In this document: positions 24,697 to 36,383 of the stretch, piece by piece
How the letters are laid out: each line of letters begins with the position of its first letter
Numbering within the stretch: the stretch's first letter is position 1
Assembly (NCBI GenBank): GCA_050011155.1
Contig: JBEKJP010000021.1
Span: 1-64,000 of the forward strand
Length of the DNA: 64,000 nt
Direction: 5' to 3'
Origin: Palsa-504 sp050011155
GTDB taxonomy: Bacteria > Actinomycetota > Actinomycetes > Streptosporangiales > Streptosporangiaceae
Position numbers and translations under genes: made by a program
The notes under the pieces: model-generated
Database searches by the model: none
What the model was told of the DNA's origin: nothing
Seen by the model: only the letters and a program-made list of their open reading frames with translations

Positions 24697-25603
24697 AGCC
24701 GTTCTCGGCCGCGCAGCGCCGGGCGGTGCCGAGGACGCGCTCGACCGCGGCGGACCGGCCATGAGCGGACCAGACCAGCGACCACTGGTCGAGAATCTCC
24801 GGTTCGACAATCCTGCGTGCGACCACGTCCGGTGCGGCCTGGACCGCGTGAAAGGCAAACGAGGCCGGGGTCAGGCCGACCTCTCGCCCGGCGTGCAGGC
24901 GAGCGAGCATCGCCTGCGGCGGCGCATTCCGGACCGCCTTGATCCGAGGCTGAAAGCCGGATTGCTCGCAGGCGGCGACGATGTGATCGTAGTGAGCCGG
25001 CGCAAGCTCGCGCGGGAACAGGAGAATGGTCTCGTGCTGGAGGCTGGTGAGCGGGATGGCGGCGGCTTCAGCCAGGCGGTGTCGCTTGCTCAGCACGGCG
25101 GCAACCGGCTCGATGCGCAGGAGTTCGCGGCGGACACCTCTCATCGGCTCGGTGTGCATTGCCAGCCCGACGTCCTGTTCACCCGCCAGAATACGGCGGG
25201 GTATCTCGGCGCTGAAGAGCTCGCTGGGGGTGACGCTCAATTCCGGGATCTCGTTTTCGATGGCGGTCAGGATCACCCGCAGCATCTCGAAGCTGGCCAT
25301 CGGGCTGTAGCTCAACCGGATCTCGCCGGCGATGCCGGCGCCCGCGAGCCGGGCGCTCTCGGCTGCGCGCTCGAGGGCTGCGAGTGCCACCGGTGCTTCC
25401 TCGAGCAGGGCTCGGCCGGCGGCGGTCAGCTCGACCTTGCGGCTCGTGCGCACGAATAGGTCGGTGCCGAGCATGCTCTCGAGGCCGTGGATCTGGTTGC
25501 TCAGCGACGGCTGGGAGATGTAGAGCCGCGCCGCGGCCCGGCCGAAGTGGAGCTCCTCTGCGACGGCCATAAAGTACCGAAGCAGGCGCGGTTGCAGATC
25601 CAT
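24680..25603 (-). CDS. LysR-family regulator
   Basis: LysR regulator of 307 residues. The N-terminal winged helix-turn-helix reads LRYFMAVAEELHFGRAAARL then YISQPSLSNQIHGLE. An effector domain follows (IRLSYSPMASFEML). Its own ATG overlaps an exact copy of LysR box A, so autoregulation is expected, and the same box covers the promoter side of the divergent DHA2 exporter. Probable regulon: itself, the exporter at 25672 and the ester-cyclase-like gene at 24226. Inducer unknown. Confidence 0.9.
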   Translation of the reverse strand: MDLQPRLLRYFMAVAEELHFGRAAARLYISQPSLSNQIHGLESMLGTDLFVRTSRKVELTAAGRALLEEAPVALAALERAAESARLAGAGIAGEIRLSYSPMASFEMLRVILTAIENEIPELSVTPSELFSAEIPRRILAGEQDVGLAMHTEPMRGVRRELLRIEPVAAVLSKRHRLAEAAAIPLTSLQHETILLFPRELAPAHYDHIVAACEQSGFQPRIKAVRNAPPQAMLARLHAGREVGLTPASFAFHAVQAAPDVVARRIVEPEILDQWSLVWSAHGRSAAVERVLGTARRCAAENGWLPAR

Positions 25604-25619
25604 AGCTTCAGGCTATCGG
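25602..25619. promoter_or_regulatory. LysR box B, copy of box A
   Basis: ATAGC TTCAG GCTAT, an exact T-N11-A dyad. It lies at the start codon of the LysR gene and 53 bases before the exporter's start. Confidence 0.75.
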
Positions 25620-25671
25620 CCGCCAGGCGGGCAAGTCTTTCAGGGAAACACCTGGGCCAAGGAGGGCGCGG

Positions 25672-27228
25672 TTGGCGGGTAGTGAGAGCCAGGGGGACGG
25701 CTCGGTGCGGCTTGCCTCGGCCGCCGGCCGCTGGGTGCTGGCGGTGGCGGTGCTGGGCGACGCGATGATCTTGCTCGAGGCGACGGTCGTCAACGTGTCG
25801 TTGCCGGCGATCGGCCGTGATCTCGGTGCGAGCGTCGCCGGGCTGCAGTGGACGCTGAACGGGTACGTGCTGACGCTCGCGGCGCTTGTCCTGGTGTGCG
25901 GTTCGCTCAGCGATACCTACGGCCGCCGTCGCATCTTCATCCTGGGGACGGTGGTCTTCGTGGCCGCGTCGGCGCTGTGCGCCGCCGCCCCGACGATCGG
26001 GCTGCTCGTCGGGGCCCGGTTCGTCCAGGGGATCGGGGGTGCCCTGCTGACGCCGGGGAGCCTTGCGATCATCGAGGCGGTGTTCCACCCCGATGACCGC
26101 ACCCGGGCGATCGGTGCGTGGGCCGGCCTGGGTGCGGTCGCGGGCGCGATCGGCCCCTCCGTCGGCGGGTACCTGACCGACGCGGTGTCATGGCGCGCGG
26201 TCTTCCTGATCAATCTTCCGCTGGGGGCCTTCGTTGTCGTCGCCGCGGTTCGCCACGTACCGGAGACCCGGGACCCGACGCGGGCTGGCGGCCTGGATCT
26301 GCGCGGCGCCGCGCTCGCCACGCTGGCCATCGCCGGCATGTGCTTCGCGCTGATCGAGGCTTCCGGGGGCCTGACGCCAGCGGTGATCGCCGCCGCGGCT
26401 GTCGGCCTGGCCGCCGCGGCTGCCTTCGTCGCCGTCGAGCGGCGGGCCAGGAACCCTATGCTTCCGCTGGGGTTGTTCCGCTCCCGCCAGTTCGCCAGCG
26501 CCAACCTGCTCGCGCTCCTCACCTACGCGGCGCTCGGCGGCGTGATCTTCCTGTTCGTCGCGTTCCTGCAGGTCAGTCTCCGCTACACCGCCCTGCAGGC
26601 CGGTGCCGCCACCCTGCCGATCACCGTGCTGCTGCTGGCCTTGTCTACCCCGTCGGGGACGATCGCCCAGCGGATCGGCCCGCGTATCCCGCTGACGATC
26701 GGAGCTGTCCTGGTCGGGGCGGGGCTGCTGATGATGGCGCGGATCCACCCCGGCGACAGGTTCCTCCCCGGGGTGCTGCCCCCGCTGATCGTATTCGGGG
26801 TCGGCCTGGGCGTGCTGATCACCCCGATCACCGCGACGGTCCTGGCGAGCGTCGATTCGCGGCACTCCGGGATCGCTTCCGCCGTCAACAACGCGCTCTC
26901 GCGCCTCGGCCAGCTGATCGCGGTGGCCGCCCTTCCCCTGGTCGCGGGGCTTTCCGGCGCCGCCTTCGAGGACCCGGCCAAGATGGCGGCCGGGTTCCCG
27001 GTCGCCATGGCCGTCGCCGCCGGGGTGTCATTCGCGGCCGCGCTGCTCGCCTGGACGACGATCAGCAACGACGTCCTGAGCCGATCCGGTCCGGGCGCCC
27101 GGCCAGAACCGATGGAACTCCCGCCGTCCCTCAAGCGGCACTGCCCGGTGGCCGGCACCCCGCTGACCGCGCCCCTCGAATCCCGGCCCAGTCCCCGCCC
27201 GCCGGCGGACCGGCCGCCGCCCGGTTAA
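25672..27228 (+). CDS. DHA2-family MFS drug exporter (EmrB/QacA type)
   Basis: Proton-driven multidrug exporter with 14 predicted membrane segments, 518 residues. The family's first segment has LLEATVVNVSLPAIGRDL. Motif C-like FVQGIGGALLTPGSLAII and the late IASAVNNALSRLGQLIAVA are clear. TTG 25672 is supported by GGAGG 7 bases upstream. It is divergent from the LysR gene with LysR box B between. The dead exporter at 1864-2757 is a relative. Its stop shares a TTAA with that of the convergent LysR2. Confidence 0.9.
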   Translation: MAGSESQGDGSVRLASAAGRWVLAVAVLGDAMILLEATVVNVSLPAIGRDLGASVAGLQWTLNGYVLTLAALVLVCGSLSDTYGRRRIFILGTVVFVAASALCAAAPTIGLLVGARFVQGIGGALLTPGSLAIIEAVFHPDDRTRAIGAWAGLGAVAGAIGPSVGGYLTDAVSWRAVFLINLPLGAFVVVAAVRHVPETRDPTRAGGLDLRGAALATLAIAGMCFALIEASGGLTPAVIAAAAVGLAAAAAFVAVERRARNPMLPLGLFRSRQFASANLLALLTYAALGGVIFLFVAFLQVSLRYTALQAGAATLPITVLLLALSTPSGTIAQRIGPRIPLTIGAVLVGAGLLMMARIHPGDRFLPGVLPPLIVFGVGLGVLITPITATVLASVDSRHSGIASAVNNALSRLGQLIAVAALPLVAGLSGAAFEDPAKMAAGFPVAMAVAAGVSFAAALLAWTTISNDVLSRSGPGARPEPMELPPSLKRHCPVAGTPLTAPLESRPSPRPPADRPPPG

Positions 27229-28133
27229 TCAGGCTGAGCTGGCACGTCGGTGAGGCAGGCCTGAGCGTACTTGGCGAAGGCAGCCACCAGGCGGTTGCGG
27301 TCGTCGGCGCGGATGGCCAGCACGACGTGGGCCGGCTCGATCCCGTCGAGCGGGACTGTGATGAGGTCGGGATGAAGGCGGTCGGCGCGCAAGCCGGTCG
27401 AGACGATGGCAACGGCTTGCCCGGCGGCGATGAACTCGAGCTTGTCCTCGACGGCGTTGACGAGAGGACCGTCCGGCGCCGGGGTCCCGTCCGGCCGGGG
27501 ATCGATCCGCCAGTATGCGTTCCACGCCGGGTCGGGCAGCCGCGGAATCGGCTCGTCGGCGATGTCGTCGAGCGTCACCGATTCCTGGCCGGCGAGCCGG
27601 TGGTCGCGCGGGATCAGCAGGACCCGGGGTTCGTCGTACAGGATCGTGACGAGCAGCCCCCGGGTCTCGAGCGGCAGCCGGCCCACCACCGCGTCCACCC
27701 GGTGGTCGAGCAGGGCCGCGCGCGGTTCGTCCCAGGGCAAGAACAACGTGTGCACGTCGGCGTCGGTGTAGCGGTGGCGCAGCTCGCGCACGGCCGGGGT
27801 GACGATGATCCCGGCGGTGTAACCGATGGTGATGCGGCTAGGCGTGGCGGCCGCCCGCACCGCGGCCGTGGCCTGGGCTGCGGACCGCAGCAGCGCCTTG
27901 GCGCGGGGCAGGAATGCCTCGCCCGCCTCGGTGAGCTCGGTGCCCTGCGGGGTGCGATCGAACAGGCGGGCACCCAGCTCCTGCTCGAGACGGCGGATCT
28001 GCCGGCTGAGGGACGGCTGGGCGACGCGCAACGCCGCGGCGGCGCGGCCAAAGTGCCGGTAATCGGCGACCACGGTGAAGTACCGCACCAGCCTCAGGTC
28101 GAGGTCGGCCTGAGGCAGCGGCGAATCAGGCAT
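27225..28133 (-). CDS. LysR-family regulator (second unit)
   Basis: LysR regulator of 302 residues: RYFTVVADYRHFGRAAAALR followed by VAQPSLSRQIRRLE, then an effector domain beginning ITIGYTAGIIV. It is divergent from the NmrA-like reductase at 28297; the spacer contains two dyads (28143-28161 and 28158-28175) that fit LysR sites. Likely role: control of the reductase and of itself. The stop codons of this gene and of the exporter overlap in TTAA. Confidence 0.9.
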   Translation of the reverse strand: MPDSPLPQADLDLRLVRYFTVVADYRHFGRAAAALRVAQPSLSRQIRRLEQELGARLFDRTPQGTELTEAGEAFLPRAKALLRSAAQATAAVRAAATPSRITIGYTAGIIVTPAVRELRHRYTDADVHTLFLPWDEPRAALLDHRVDAVVGRLPLETRGLLVTILYDEPRVLLIPRDHRLAGQESVTLDDIADEPIPRLPDPAWNAYWRIDPRPDGTPAPDGPLVNAVEDKLEFIAAGQAVAIVSTGLRADRLHPDLITVPLDGIEPAHVVLAIRADDRNRLVAAFAKYAQACLTDVPAQPD

Positions 28134-28142
28134 GCGATCAGC

Positions 28143-28175
28143 ATAGCCACCGGCCAGCTATACGGCATCAGATAG
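28143..28175. promoter_or_regulatory. LysR2 operator region
   Basis: ATAGC and GCTAT (28143-28161, 9-base spacer) and CTAT and ATAG (28158-28175, 10-base spacer) overlap head to tail, just upstream of the LysR2 start. Confidence 0.5.
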
Positions 28176-28296
28176 GCCCTCTGAACTGCGATGATGCAGA
28201 AATTGCATTGCCTCTCATAATAGGTATTGGACGCCCCGCACCGGTGCTCGCAAGCTGGAACTACCACGCAGATGGAGTTGGTACCGGAGGTTCCCC

Positions 28297-29181
28297 ATGA
28301 TCGTCATCACCACTCCGACCGGCCAGATCGGCCGCCAGGTGCTCGGCAACCTGCTCGACAGCGGCGAAGAGCTCCGGGTCATCGCCCGCGACGCGTCCGA
28401 ACTCCCGGCCCGCGCCCGCTCGGATCTCGATGTCGTCGTCGGCTCGCACGGCGACGCGGCAGTCGTCGACAAGGCCTTCACCGGCGCCGACGCCGTTTTC
28501 TGGCTGACGCCGCCTGACCCGCGGGCGCCCTCGGTCGAAGCCGCCTTCGTCGGCTTCACGCGACCCGCCGCCGAGGCGTTTCAGCGGCATGGCGTCGGGC
28601 GCGTCGTCGCGGTCTCCGCGCTCGGGCGCGGCACGCCCTGGGCCGGCCGGGCTGGTTACGTCGCCGGCTCGCTGGCGATGGATGACCTCATCGCGTCCAG
28701 CGCGGGAGCGTACCGCGCGCTGACCAACCCCTCGTTCATGGACAACATCGCCCGCCAGGCCGAGTCGATCAAGAACCAGGGCATGTTCTTCTCGCCGATC
28801 GCGGGTGACCGCAAGCTGCCGACCGTCGCTACCCGCGACATCGCGGCCGCGGCCTCGCGCCTGCTGCTCGACGCGAGCTGGAGCGGTACCGGCGAGGTCC
28901 CCCTGCTCGGCCCCGAGGACCTGTCCTTCAACGACATGGCCGGGATCATGTCGCAGGTACTGGGCCAAGAGGTCCGCTACAAGCGGACCACGTTCGATGC
29001 CTACAAGGACCGCTTCGTCAGCTTCGGCCTGTCCGAGGCGATGGCGCAGGGCATGACCGACATGGCCTGGGCGAAGAACGAGGGCCTTGACAACGGCGTC
29101 CAGCGCACCGCGGAGAACTCGACGCCGACCAGCTTCCGCCAGTGGTGCGAAGAGGTGCTGAAGCAGGCGGTCGCCTCGTAA
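28297..29181 (+). CDS. NmrA-like NAD(P)-binding protein
   Basis: Atypical SDR of 294 residues with the Rossmann motif TPTGQIGRQVL at the very N-terminus. The SALGRG and YRALTNPSFMDN segments are typical of NmrA/quinone-reductase-2-like proteins. These use or sense NAD(P)H and reduce quinones in some cases. CCGGAGG precedes the ATG. It is divergent from LysR2, the probable regulator. Confidence 0.85.
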   Translation: MIVITTPTGQIGRQVLGNLLDSGEELRVIARDASELPARARSDLDVVVGSHGDAAVVDKAFTGADAVFWLTPPDPRAPSVEAAFVGFTRPAAEAFQRHGVGRVVAVSALGRGTPWAGRAGYVAGSLAMDDLIASSAGAYRALTNPSFMDNIARQAESIKNQGMFFSPIAGDRKLPTVATRDIAAAASRLLLDASWSGTGEVPLLGPEDLSFNDMAGIMSQVLGQEVRYKRTTFDAYKDRFVSFGLSEAMAQGMTDMAWAKNEGLDNGVQRTAENSTPTSFRQWCEEVLKQAVAS

Positions 29182-29593
29182 GCGCCAATGGGCTCGCAAA
29201 CGCAGAAAGGGCAGGATCCCGGCTGCCGGCGCGGCCGAAACCGCCGACGTGTCCGCCCAGCTAGACGCAGGCTGCGCGGATGTGCGCGCTGGTCCGCGAT
29301 AGCCGCGGCCGGGGCACCAAGGCGGATCCGGCCGCCCCGTTCGGCTCGGGTGATTGTCATCTTTGTTTTCTTACTCAACGGTCAGCGAGCCGTGACGGCC
29401 CGGCCGGGGCGGCGGCTACTCGGGGGGATCTATCCGTTAGAGATCCGCATTCTCTCCGATGGCGGCGGAGCGCTGCGGCGCCGGAGCTGGTGCGGACGGG
29501 GATGACGGGGGCGCGTGTGGTTGGGCACCGGGCGGCTAGCGCCGGCGGCCGTTCCTTATTTACAGCGGGGGCGGCCGGCTGCAAGGCTTTGGC
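29182..29593. other. Gene-free interval upstream of the P-type ATPase
   Basis: About 410 bases with no supportable gene. The only structure I see is a small hairpin, GGATCT and AGATCC around a 9-base loop (29426-29446). A promoter for the ATPase should lie here, but no clear -35/-10 pair stands out. Confidence 0.4.
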
Positions 29594-32395
<2,802 letters not shown>

Positions 32396-32864
32396 TCGTC
32401 TCGGCCTGCGTGGTCGGCATGCCGTGCGGGAAGCCGTGGTAGGTCTTCAGCGTCCCGTTCTGCACGAGCTTGGCCGACAGCGGCCCGGAGTCGGCGTACG
32501 GGACGATCTGGTCGTCGTCGCCGTGCATGACCAGCACCGGCACGGAGATCTGCTGCAGGTCCCCGGTGAAGTCGGTCTGGGAGAACGCGACGATCCCGTC
32601 GTAGTGCGCCTTGGCCCGCCGGTCATGCCCTGCCGCCACCAGTTCGCGATGATCGCCTCCGAGGGCTGCACCCCCGGCCGGTTGAAGCCGTAGAACGGGC
32701 CGGACGCCCGTATCGGCCAAGAGCCATTCGCTACCGGCCCATAGTGGCCGCCTATAACACGGATCGCTATAGCTCCAGGCAATGCCGCGAAAGGCCTTAC
32801 CGACTTTTCTGGTTTCGCTCTATGGGGTGGAGTTAAAAGGCCGCTACAGGAAGGACGCAGGCTG

Positions 32865-33206
32865 ATGAGCCAGACCAAAGACATCCGCGACGCAGTGGAA
32901 ACCGAGCTCGGCTACGACCCGCTCATCGACGACTCGGATATCACGGTGAAGAACATCAACGGGGACGTGGCGCTCAACGGCACCGTGCCCAGCTACCCCC
33001 AGTACCTGGAGGCAGCCGCGGCCGCGCGGCGCGTCGCCGGCGTGAAGAAGGTGCAGAACCACCTCGAGGTCGTGCTCCCGACCGAGAACTACCGGGACGA
33101 CGCCCTGCTGACCACGACGGCGAACAACGCGCTCACGCTGAACATCGCCGTGCCCGACGGCGTCGAGGCGACCGCGCGCGACGGCAACCTCACCCTCACC
33201 GGCTGA
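32865..33206 (+). CDS. BON-domain protein, short
   Basis: A 113-residue protein with one BON domain (VKNINGDVALNGTVPSYPQY through VAGVKKVQNHLEVVL) and the beginning of a second that stops at DGNLTLTG. BON proteins usually run on through two or three domains, so this looks truncated by a stop at the second strand. BON domains bind membranes or other macromolecules and are common in stress clusters. ATG 32865 follows CAGGAAGGA. A sister gene follows after 17 bases. Confidence 0.7.
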   Translation: MSQTKDIRDAVETELGYDPLIDDSDITVKNINGDVALNGTVPSYPQYLEAAAAARRVAGVKKVQNHLEVVLPTENYRDDALLTTTANNALTLNIAVPDGVEATARDGNLTLTG

Positions 33207-33223
33207 CGGCCCGCCCGGAGGCG

Positions 33224-33640
33224 GTGACCGAGATGAACGAAACCAACAAGACGAGCGAGACGAACGACGTTGGCGCTTCCGTCACCGACGACCTCACCTT
33301 CGACCCGGGCATCGACGCCGCAGGCATCACCGTCGAGAGCCGGGTTGGAGACGTGGTGCTCTCCGGCAGCGTGCCGAGCTATCCGCAGTACCTCGAGGCC
33401 GCCGCGGTGGCGAGGCGCGTCGCGCTCACCCTGGGCCACTCCATCGCGGTAGGCGTCGAGGCGAGGGCGAAGAACGGCGACATCATCCTCACCGGTGCCG
33501 TCCGCAACGGCCCGGAACGGGCCGCGGCGGAAGCGATGATCGCCAGCCTCACCGGCGTCTGCGGCGTCACCAACGACATCCAGCTCCGCGCCAACGCCAC
33601 CCCCCTGCCTCCGTACCGCGAGGCGATGGGGCAGGTATGA
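33224..33640 (+). CDS. BON-domain protein, second copy with internal deletion
   Basis: Paralogue of the preceding gene, 138 residues from GTG 33224 (or 135 from ATG 33233). The first BON domain runs to SYPQYLEAAAVARRV, then jumps directly to LTLGHSIAVGVEARAKNGDI, the start of the second domain. The region between, present in the first gene as AGVKKVQNHLEVV and beyond, is missing. The frame is intact, so a product is possible. Function unknown; probably periplasmic-side or stress related. Confidence 0.65.
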   Translation: MTEMNETNKTSETNDVGASVTDDLTFDPGIDAAGITVESRVGDVVLSGSVPSYPQYLEAAAVARRVALTLGHSIAVGVEARAKNGDIILTGAVRNGPERAAAEAMIASLTGVCGVTNDIQLRANATPLPPYREAMGQV

Positions 33641-33732
33641 GAGACAGGCACCGCGCCGCCCGCGCACCAGCCTCACCGCCGTTCCCGCTCGCACCACCAC
33701 CCCCACCTCGCCGTCGGCGGCACCGTGCTCAT

Positions 33733-33759
33733 ACAGCACCGTTGTGCCATCGGTGCTGT
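33733..33759. repeat. Perfect 9-base inverted repeat
   Basis: ACAGCACCG and CGGTGCTGT around a 9-base loop. Its right arm overlaps the first copy of the 16-base direct repeat TGTGCCATCGGTGCTG (33743-33758), whose second copy is at 34110-34125. Confidence 0.6.
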
Positions 33760-33876
33760 TCTACGGGTTGTTGCGAGTTCTTGAGTTCTGCGCTGGTGCC
33801 GTGGCGGGCCAGCCAGTGTGACGCACGCGCCCCGTGATGTCCCGGAGCCCCCGTCCCGTGCAGTCCGCGCCAGATA

Positions 33877-33956
33877 GCGCGGTTGATCCGGGTTACGCGG
33901 TTGATCTGGTGCACCATAGCCCCCCAAATCGACCACATAACCCAGATCGACCACGT
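33877..33956. repeat. 33-base imperfect inverted repeat built from a doubled unit
   Basis: The arms are 33877-33909 and 33924-33956 with a 14-base loop. They match at 25 of 33 positions, and all eight differences are transitions. Each arm contains the unit CGGTTGATCYGG (right arm: its GGTCGATYTGG form) twice, so the element is two direct and two inverted copies of one motif. Confidence 0.65.
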
Positions 33957-34127
33957 TAACTTGCAACTGGGTGAACAAGTTTTCGAGTCATGTGACGGGC
34001 GGGGCCTCGGTGACCAGTGCGGCATTGCGGCGGCGGGGCGCCGGGTGCCGCTTCGTCCGCAGCGAAGCCCGGACCGCCGATCCCGCAACAGCCCGTCTAT
34101 GTGACCTGGTGTGCCATCGGTGCTGCT

Positions 34128-34176
34128 AGCCCGGGCCGCCGGAACCGCTGAGCCCAGGTCCGGCGGCCCCCGGGCT
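34128..34176 (-). terminator. Strong hairpin terminator of the membrane-protein operon
   Basis: A 16-base stem (AGCCCGGGCCGCCGGA against TCCGGCGG-CC-CCCGGGCT, two bulged C) with a 15-base loop. It lies 14 bases beyond the stop of the flippase-like gene, as expected for termination of the minus-strand operon. Confidence 0.65.
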
Positions 34177-34189
34177 GACCATGGTCGTG

Positions 34190-35248
34190 TCACTGCCCGC
34201 GGTGCCTGCCTGCGGACGGCTGCGAGCCAGGCCGGCGCAGCCGGAGCCGGATATAGGCGATCGCGCCGGGGATGAGCGGGAGCCAGTAGTTCGCGATCCG
34301 GTAGCCGATCACGGCTAGCACCGCCGTGGCGCGGGGCGCGCCGAAGCCGACGCTGACGGCCACCAGGGTGACCTCGATGACGCCAAGCCCGCCGGGGGTC
34401 AGCGGGATGGCGCTGGCGATGTTCGCCGCCGCGTAGGCCACCGCCAGCGGCCCGAAGCCGGGCTGGTACCGCAGCGCGAGGAACACCAGGTCCAGCGAGA
34501 GCAGGTCGAACAGCAGGTCACCGGACGCGAACCCGAAGCTGACGGCGGCGGCCCGTCCGGTCAGCGCGGTCCGGCCCAGCGACGCGAGGCGGCTGGCGGT
34601 CTGGCCGGCCTTCGCCGGGTCGATGCCCGGCCGGACGTGCCGCGCCACGGTGGCGGCCCAGCGCCCCGCCCGCCCGGCGACGGCGGGATGGGCGCCCACG
34701 GCGAGCACGGCGGCCAGCACCGCCACGATCAGGAAAAGCGCGACGCCCGCGAGCACGAGGTACTCGTGGGAGACGTGCCGCCCGGCCGTCGCCGCGAACC
34801 CGGCCCCGAACAGGACGATCAGCGCGACCGTGGACATCAGGCTGGTCAGCGCGATGGCTTCGCCGGTGGTGGCGGCCGGGATGCCCTCGGACTCCAGCGT
34901 GCTGGCGTTCACCAGCGTGCCGGTGGCCGACCCGAACGGGGTGAGGTGGCTGACGAAGAAGGTGGCCAGGATGACATCCGCCGCCAGCCGGAACCGGATC
35001 CGCGCCCCGAGCGCGGCCAGCACCCGCCGGTAGAGCTGGGCGTAGCTGCCGAGTGAGATCGCCTGCGCCACGATCGCCGCGACCAGGAAGGCCGGCCGGG
35101 CCTGCCGCAGGCCCGCCGCGTCACGCGTCAGCCCGCCCAGCCGCGGCAGCACGCCGAAGATGCCGGCGGTCAGCGCCACGAGCAGCGCGACGTGCCAGAT
35201 CCAGCGCCTGGCCGGGCGCCGCCGACCCCCGCCCGGCTGAGCCTTCAC
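34190..35248 (-). CDS. Lysylphosphatidylglycerol-synthase TM-region (flippase-like) protein
   Basis: Polytopic membrane protein of 352 residues resembling the membrane half of MprF/YbhN proteins. It has the conserved SHLTPFGSATGTLVNA and the late ASAIPLTPGGLGVIEVTL motifs and about eight hydrophobic segments. It has no catalytic synthase domain, so it is the flippase-like part alone; lipid translocation is the family inference. Its ATG overlaps the stop of the AI-2E-type gene as ATGA, making it the third gene of a coupled operon. Confidence 0.82.
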   Translation of the reverse strand: MKAQPGGGRRRPARRWIWHVALLVALTAGIFGVLPRLGGLTRDAAGLRQARPAFLVAAIVAQAISLGSYAQLYRRVLAALGARIRFRLAADVILATFFVSHLTPFGSATGTLVNASTLESEGIPAATTGEAIALTSLMSTVALIVLFGAGFAATAGRHVSHEYLVLAGVALFLIVAVLAAVLAVGAHPAVAGRAGRWAATVARHVRPGIDPAKAGQTASRLASLGRTALTGRAAAVSFGFASGDLLFDLLSLDLVFLALRYQPGFGPLAVAYAAANIASAIPLTPGGLGVIEVTLVAVSVGFGAPRATAVLAVIGYRIANYWLPLIPGAIAYIRLRLRRPGSQPSAGRHRGQ

Positions 35249-36372
35249 GCCGGATCGCCGGCGTCGCCATCATCTGGCGGCGGCGGCCGGGCGCTGGCCT
35301 GCCACAGTTCCCGGGTGATGACCTGCAGGGCGCCCGCGGTGGGGATGGCCAGCAGGGCCGCCACGAAACTGCCGAACAAGCCGCCCACCCAGTCGCCGAT
35401 CGACGTCCCGATCAGGATTGAGAGCAGGACCAGGAGCGGGTTGACGTTGGCCGTGCGGCTCATGATCACCGGGTTCAGCACATGGTTTTCGATCTCCTGG
35501 TAGATGAGGAACGCCGCCGCGGTGACGATGCCCGCGGTGAGCGAGTGGCCGAGCGCGAACAGGACGGTGGGGATGCCGGCCAGCGCGCCGCCGACCATGG
35601 GCAGGAAATCGACCAGGGTGACCCACAGCGCCCACAGGAGCGGGAACGGAACCCCGAGGACGGTGAGCGTGACGAACACGACGGCGCCGGCGATGAGCGA
35701 CGTCAGGAGGTTGCCGAACGCGTAGCCGGTCGCCGACTGGCCGATCTCGCGCGCCACCCGCGTGCAGTACTCCGCTCGCTCCGGCGACATCAGCTGCAGC
35801 AGGCCCTGGCGCATCTTGGGGCCCTCGAGCAGGAAGAGCACGATCAGGGCGAAGATCGTCGCGAGGGTGGCCAGGAAGGATGCCGCGCCCTTGCCGACGG
35901 TCAGGGCCGGCTTGGCCAGCGTCGTCCCCAGGCTCTGCAGCTTGGGTGCGTTGCGGGCGACCCAGGCCGACAGGTGAAAGCGGGTGACCAGGTGACCGAT
36001 CCAGCCGCGCCCGTGCTCGGCGGCCTGCACGTAGGCAGGCAGCGCATGCGAGAAATGGGCTACCCCGTGCGCCAGCGGATAGCCGAACGCCGCCAGCAGG
36101 CCGGTGAAGACGATCACCGTCCAGGCGGTCACCAGGGCCACCGCCCCGCCGCGGCGCCGGATTCCCCACCGCTGCAGGGCCACCACCAAGGGGTTCAGGA
36201 TCAGGCTGACGAACGTCGCGATCGCGATCATCAGCAGCACATCGCGTATCCGGTAGGCGAGCTTGCCCGCGAGGTACACCAGGACCACGACCGCGACGGT
36301 CGTGAGGATGGTAGCGAGCGGGACGCCGCGCTTGGCCGCGGCGTCCCGCAGGCGTCCGTGCCGGACGGGCAC
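35245..36372 (-). CDS. AI-2E-family transporter
   Basis: Membrane protein of about 375 residues with seven or eight hydrophobic segments and the family's DFLPMVGGALAGIPTVLFAL and YQEIENHVLNPVIMSRT signatures. The AI-2E family includes autoinducer exporters and Na/H antiporters; the substrate is not predictable. The frame is open far upstream through the HdeD gene, but the family begins near GTG 36372, 12 bases past that gene's stop. It overlaps the next gene by 4 bases. Confidence 0.85.
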   Translation of the reverse strand: MPVRHGRLRDAAAKRGVPLATILTTVAVVVLVYLAGKLAYRIRDVLLMIAIATFVSLILNPLVVALQRWGIRRRGGAVALVTAWTVIVFTGLLAAFGYPLAHGVAHFSHALPAYVQAAEHGRGWIGHLVTRFHLSAWVARNAPKLQSLGTTLAKPALTVGKGAASFLATLATIFALIVLFLLEGPKMRQGLLQLMSPERAEYCTRVAREIGQSATGYAFGNLLTSLIAGAVVFVTLTVLGVPFPLLWALWVTLVDFLPMVGGALAGIPTVLFALGHSLTAGIVTAAAFLIYQEIENHVLNPVIMSRTANVNPLLVLLSILIGTSIGDWVGGLFGSFVAALLAIPTAGALQVITRELWQASARPPPPDDGDAGDPA

Positions 36373-36383
36373 CTTACCGGGGA

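Larger units (their letters stand above)
33641..34189. other. Gene-free interval with nested repeats
   Basis: About 550 bases without a supportable gene. It contains a 9-base perfect hairpin (33733-33759), a 16-base direct repeat (33743-33758 and 34110-34125), a 33-base inverted repeat (33877-33956) and a strong terminator (34128-34176). This density of repeats, flanked by a direct repeat, could mark a decayed small mobile element. Confidence 0.5.

Noticed and set aside
33224..33640. The two BON genes as one frameshifted gene
   Set aside because: Each has its own start, and the second repeats the first domain from the beginning, so they are separate copies.
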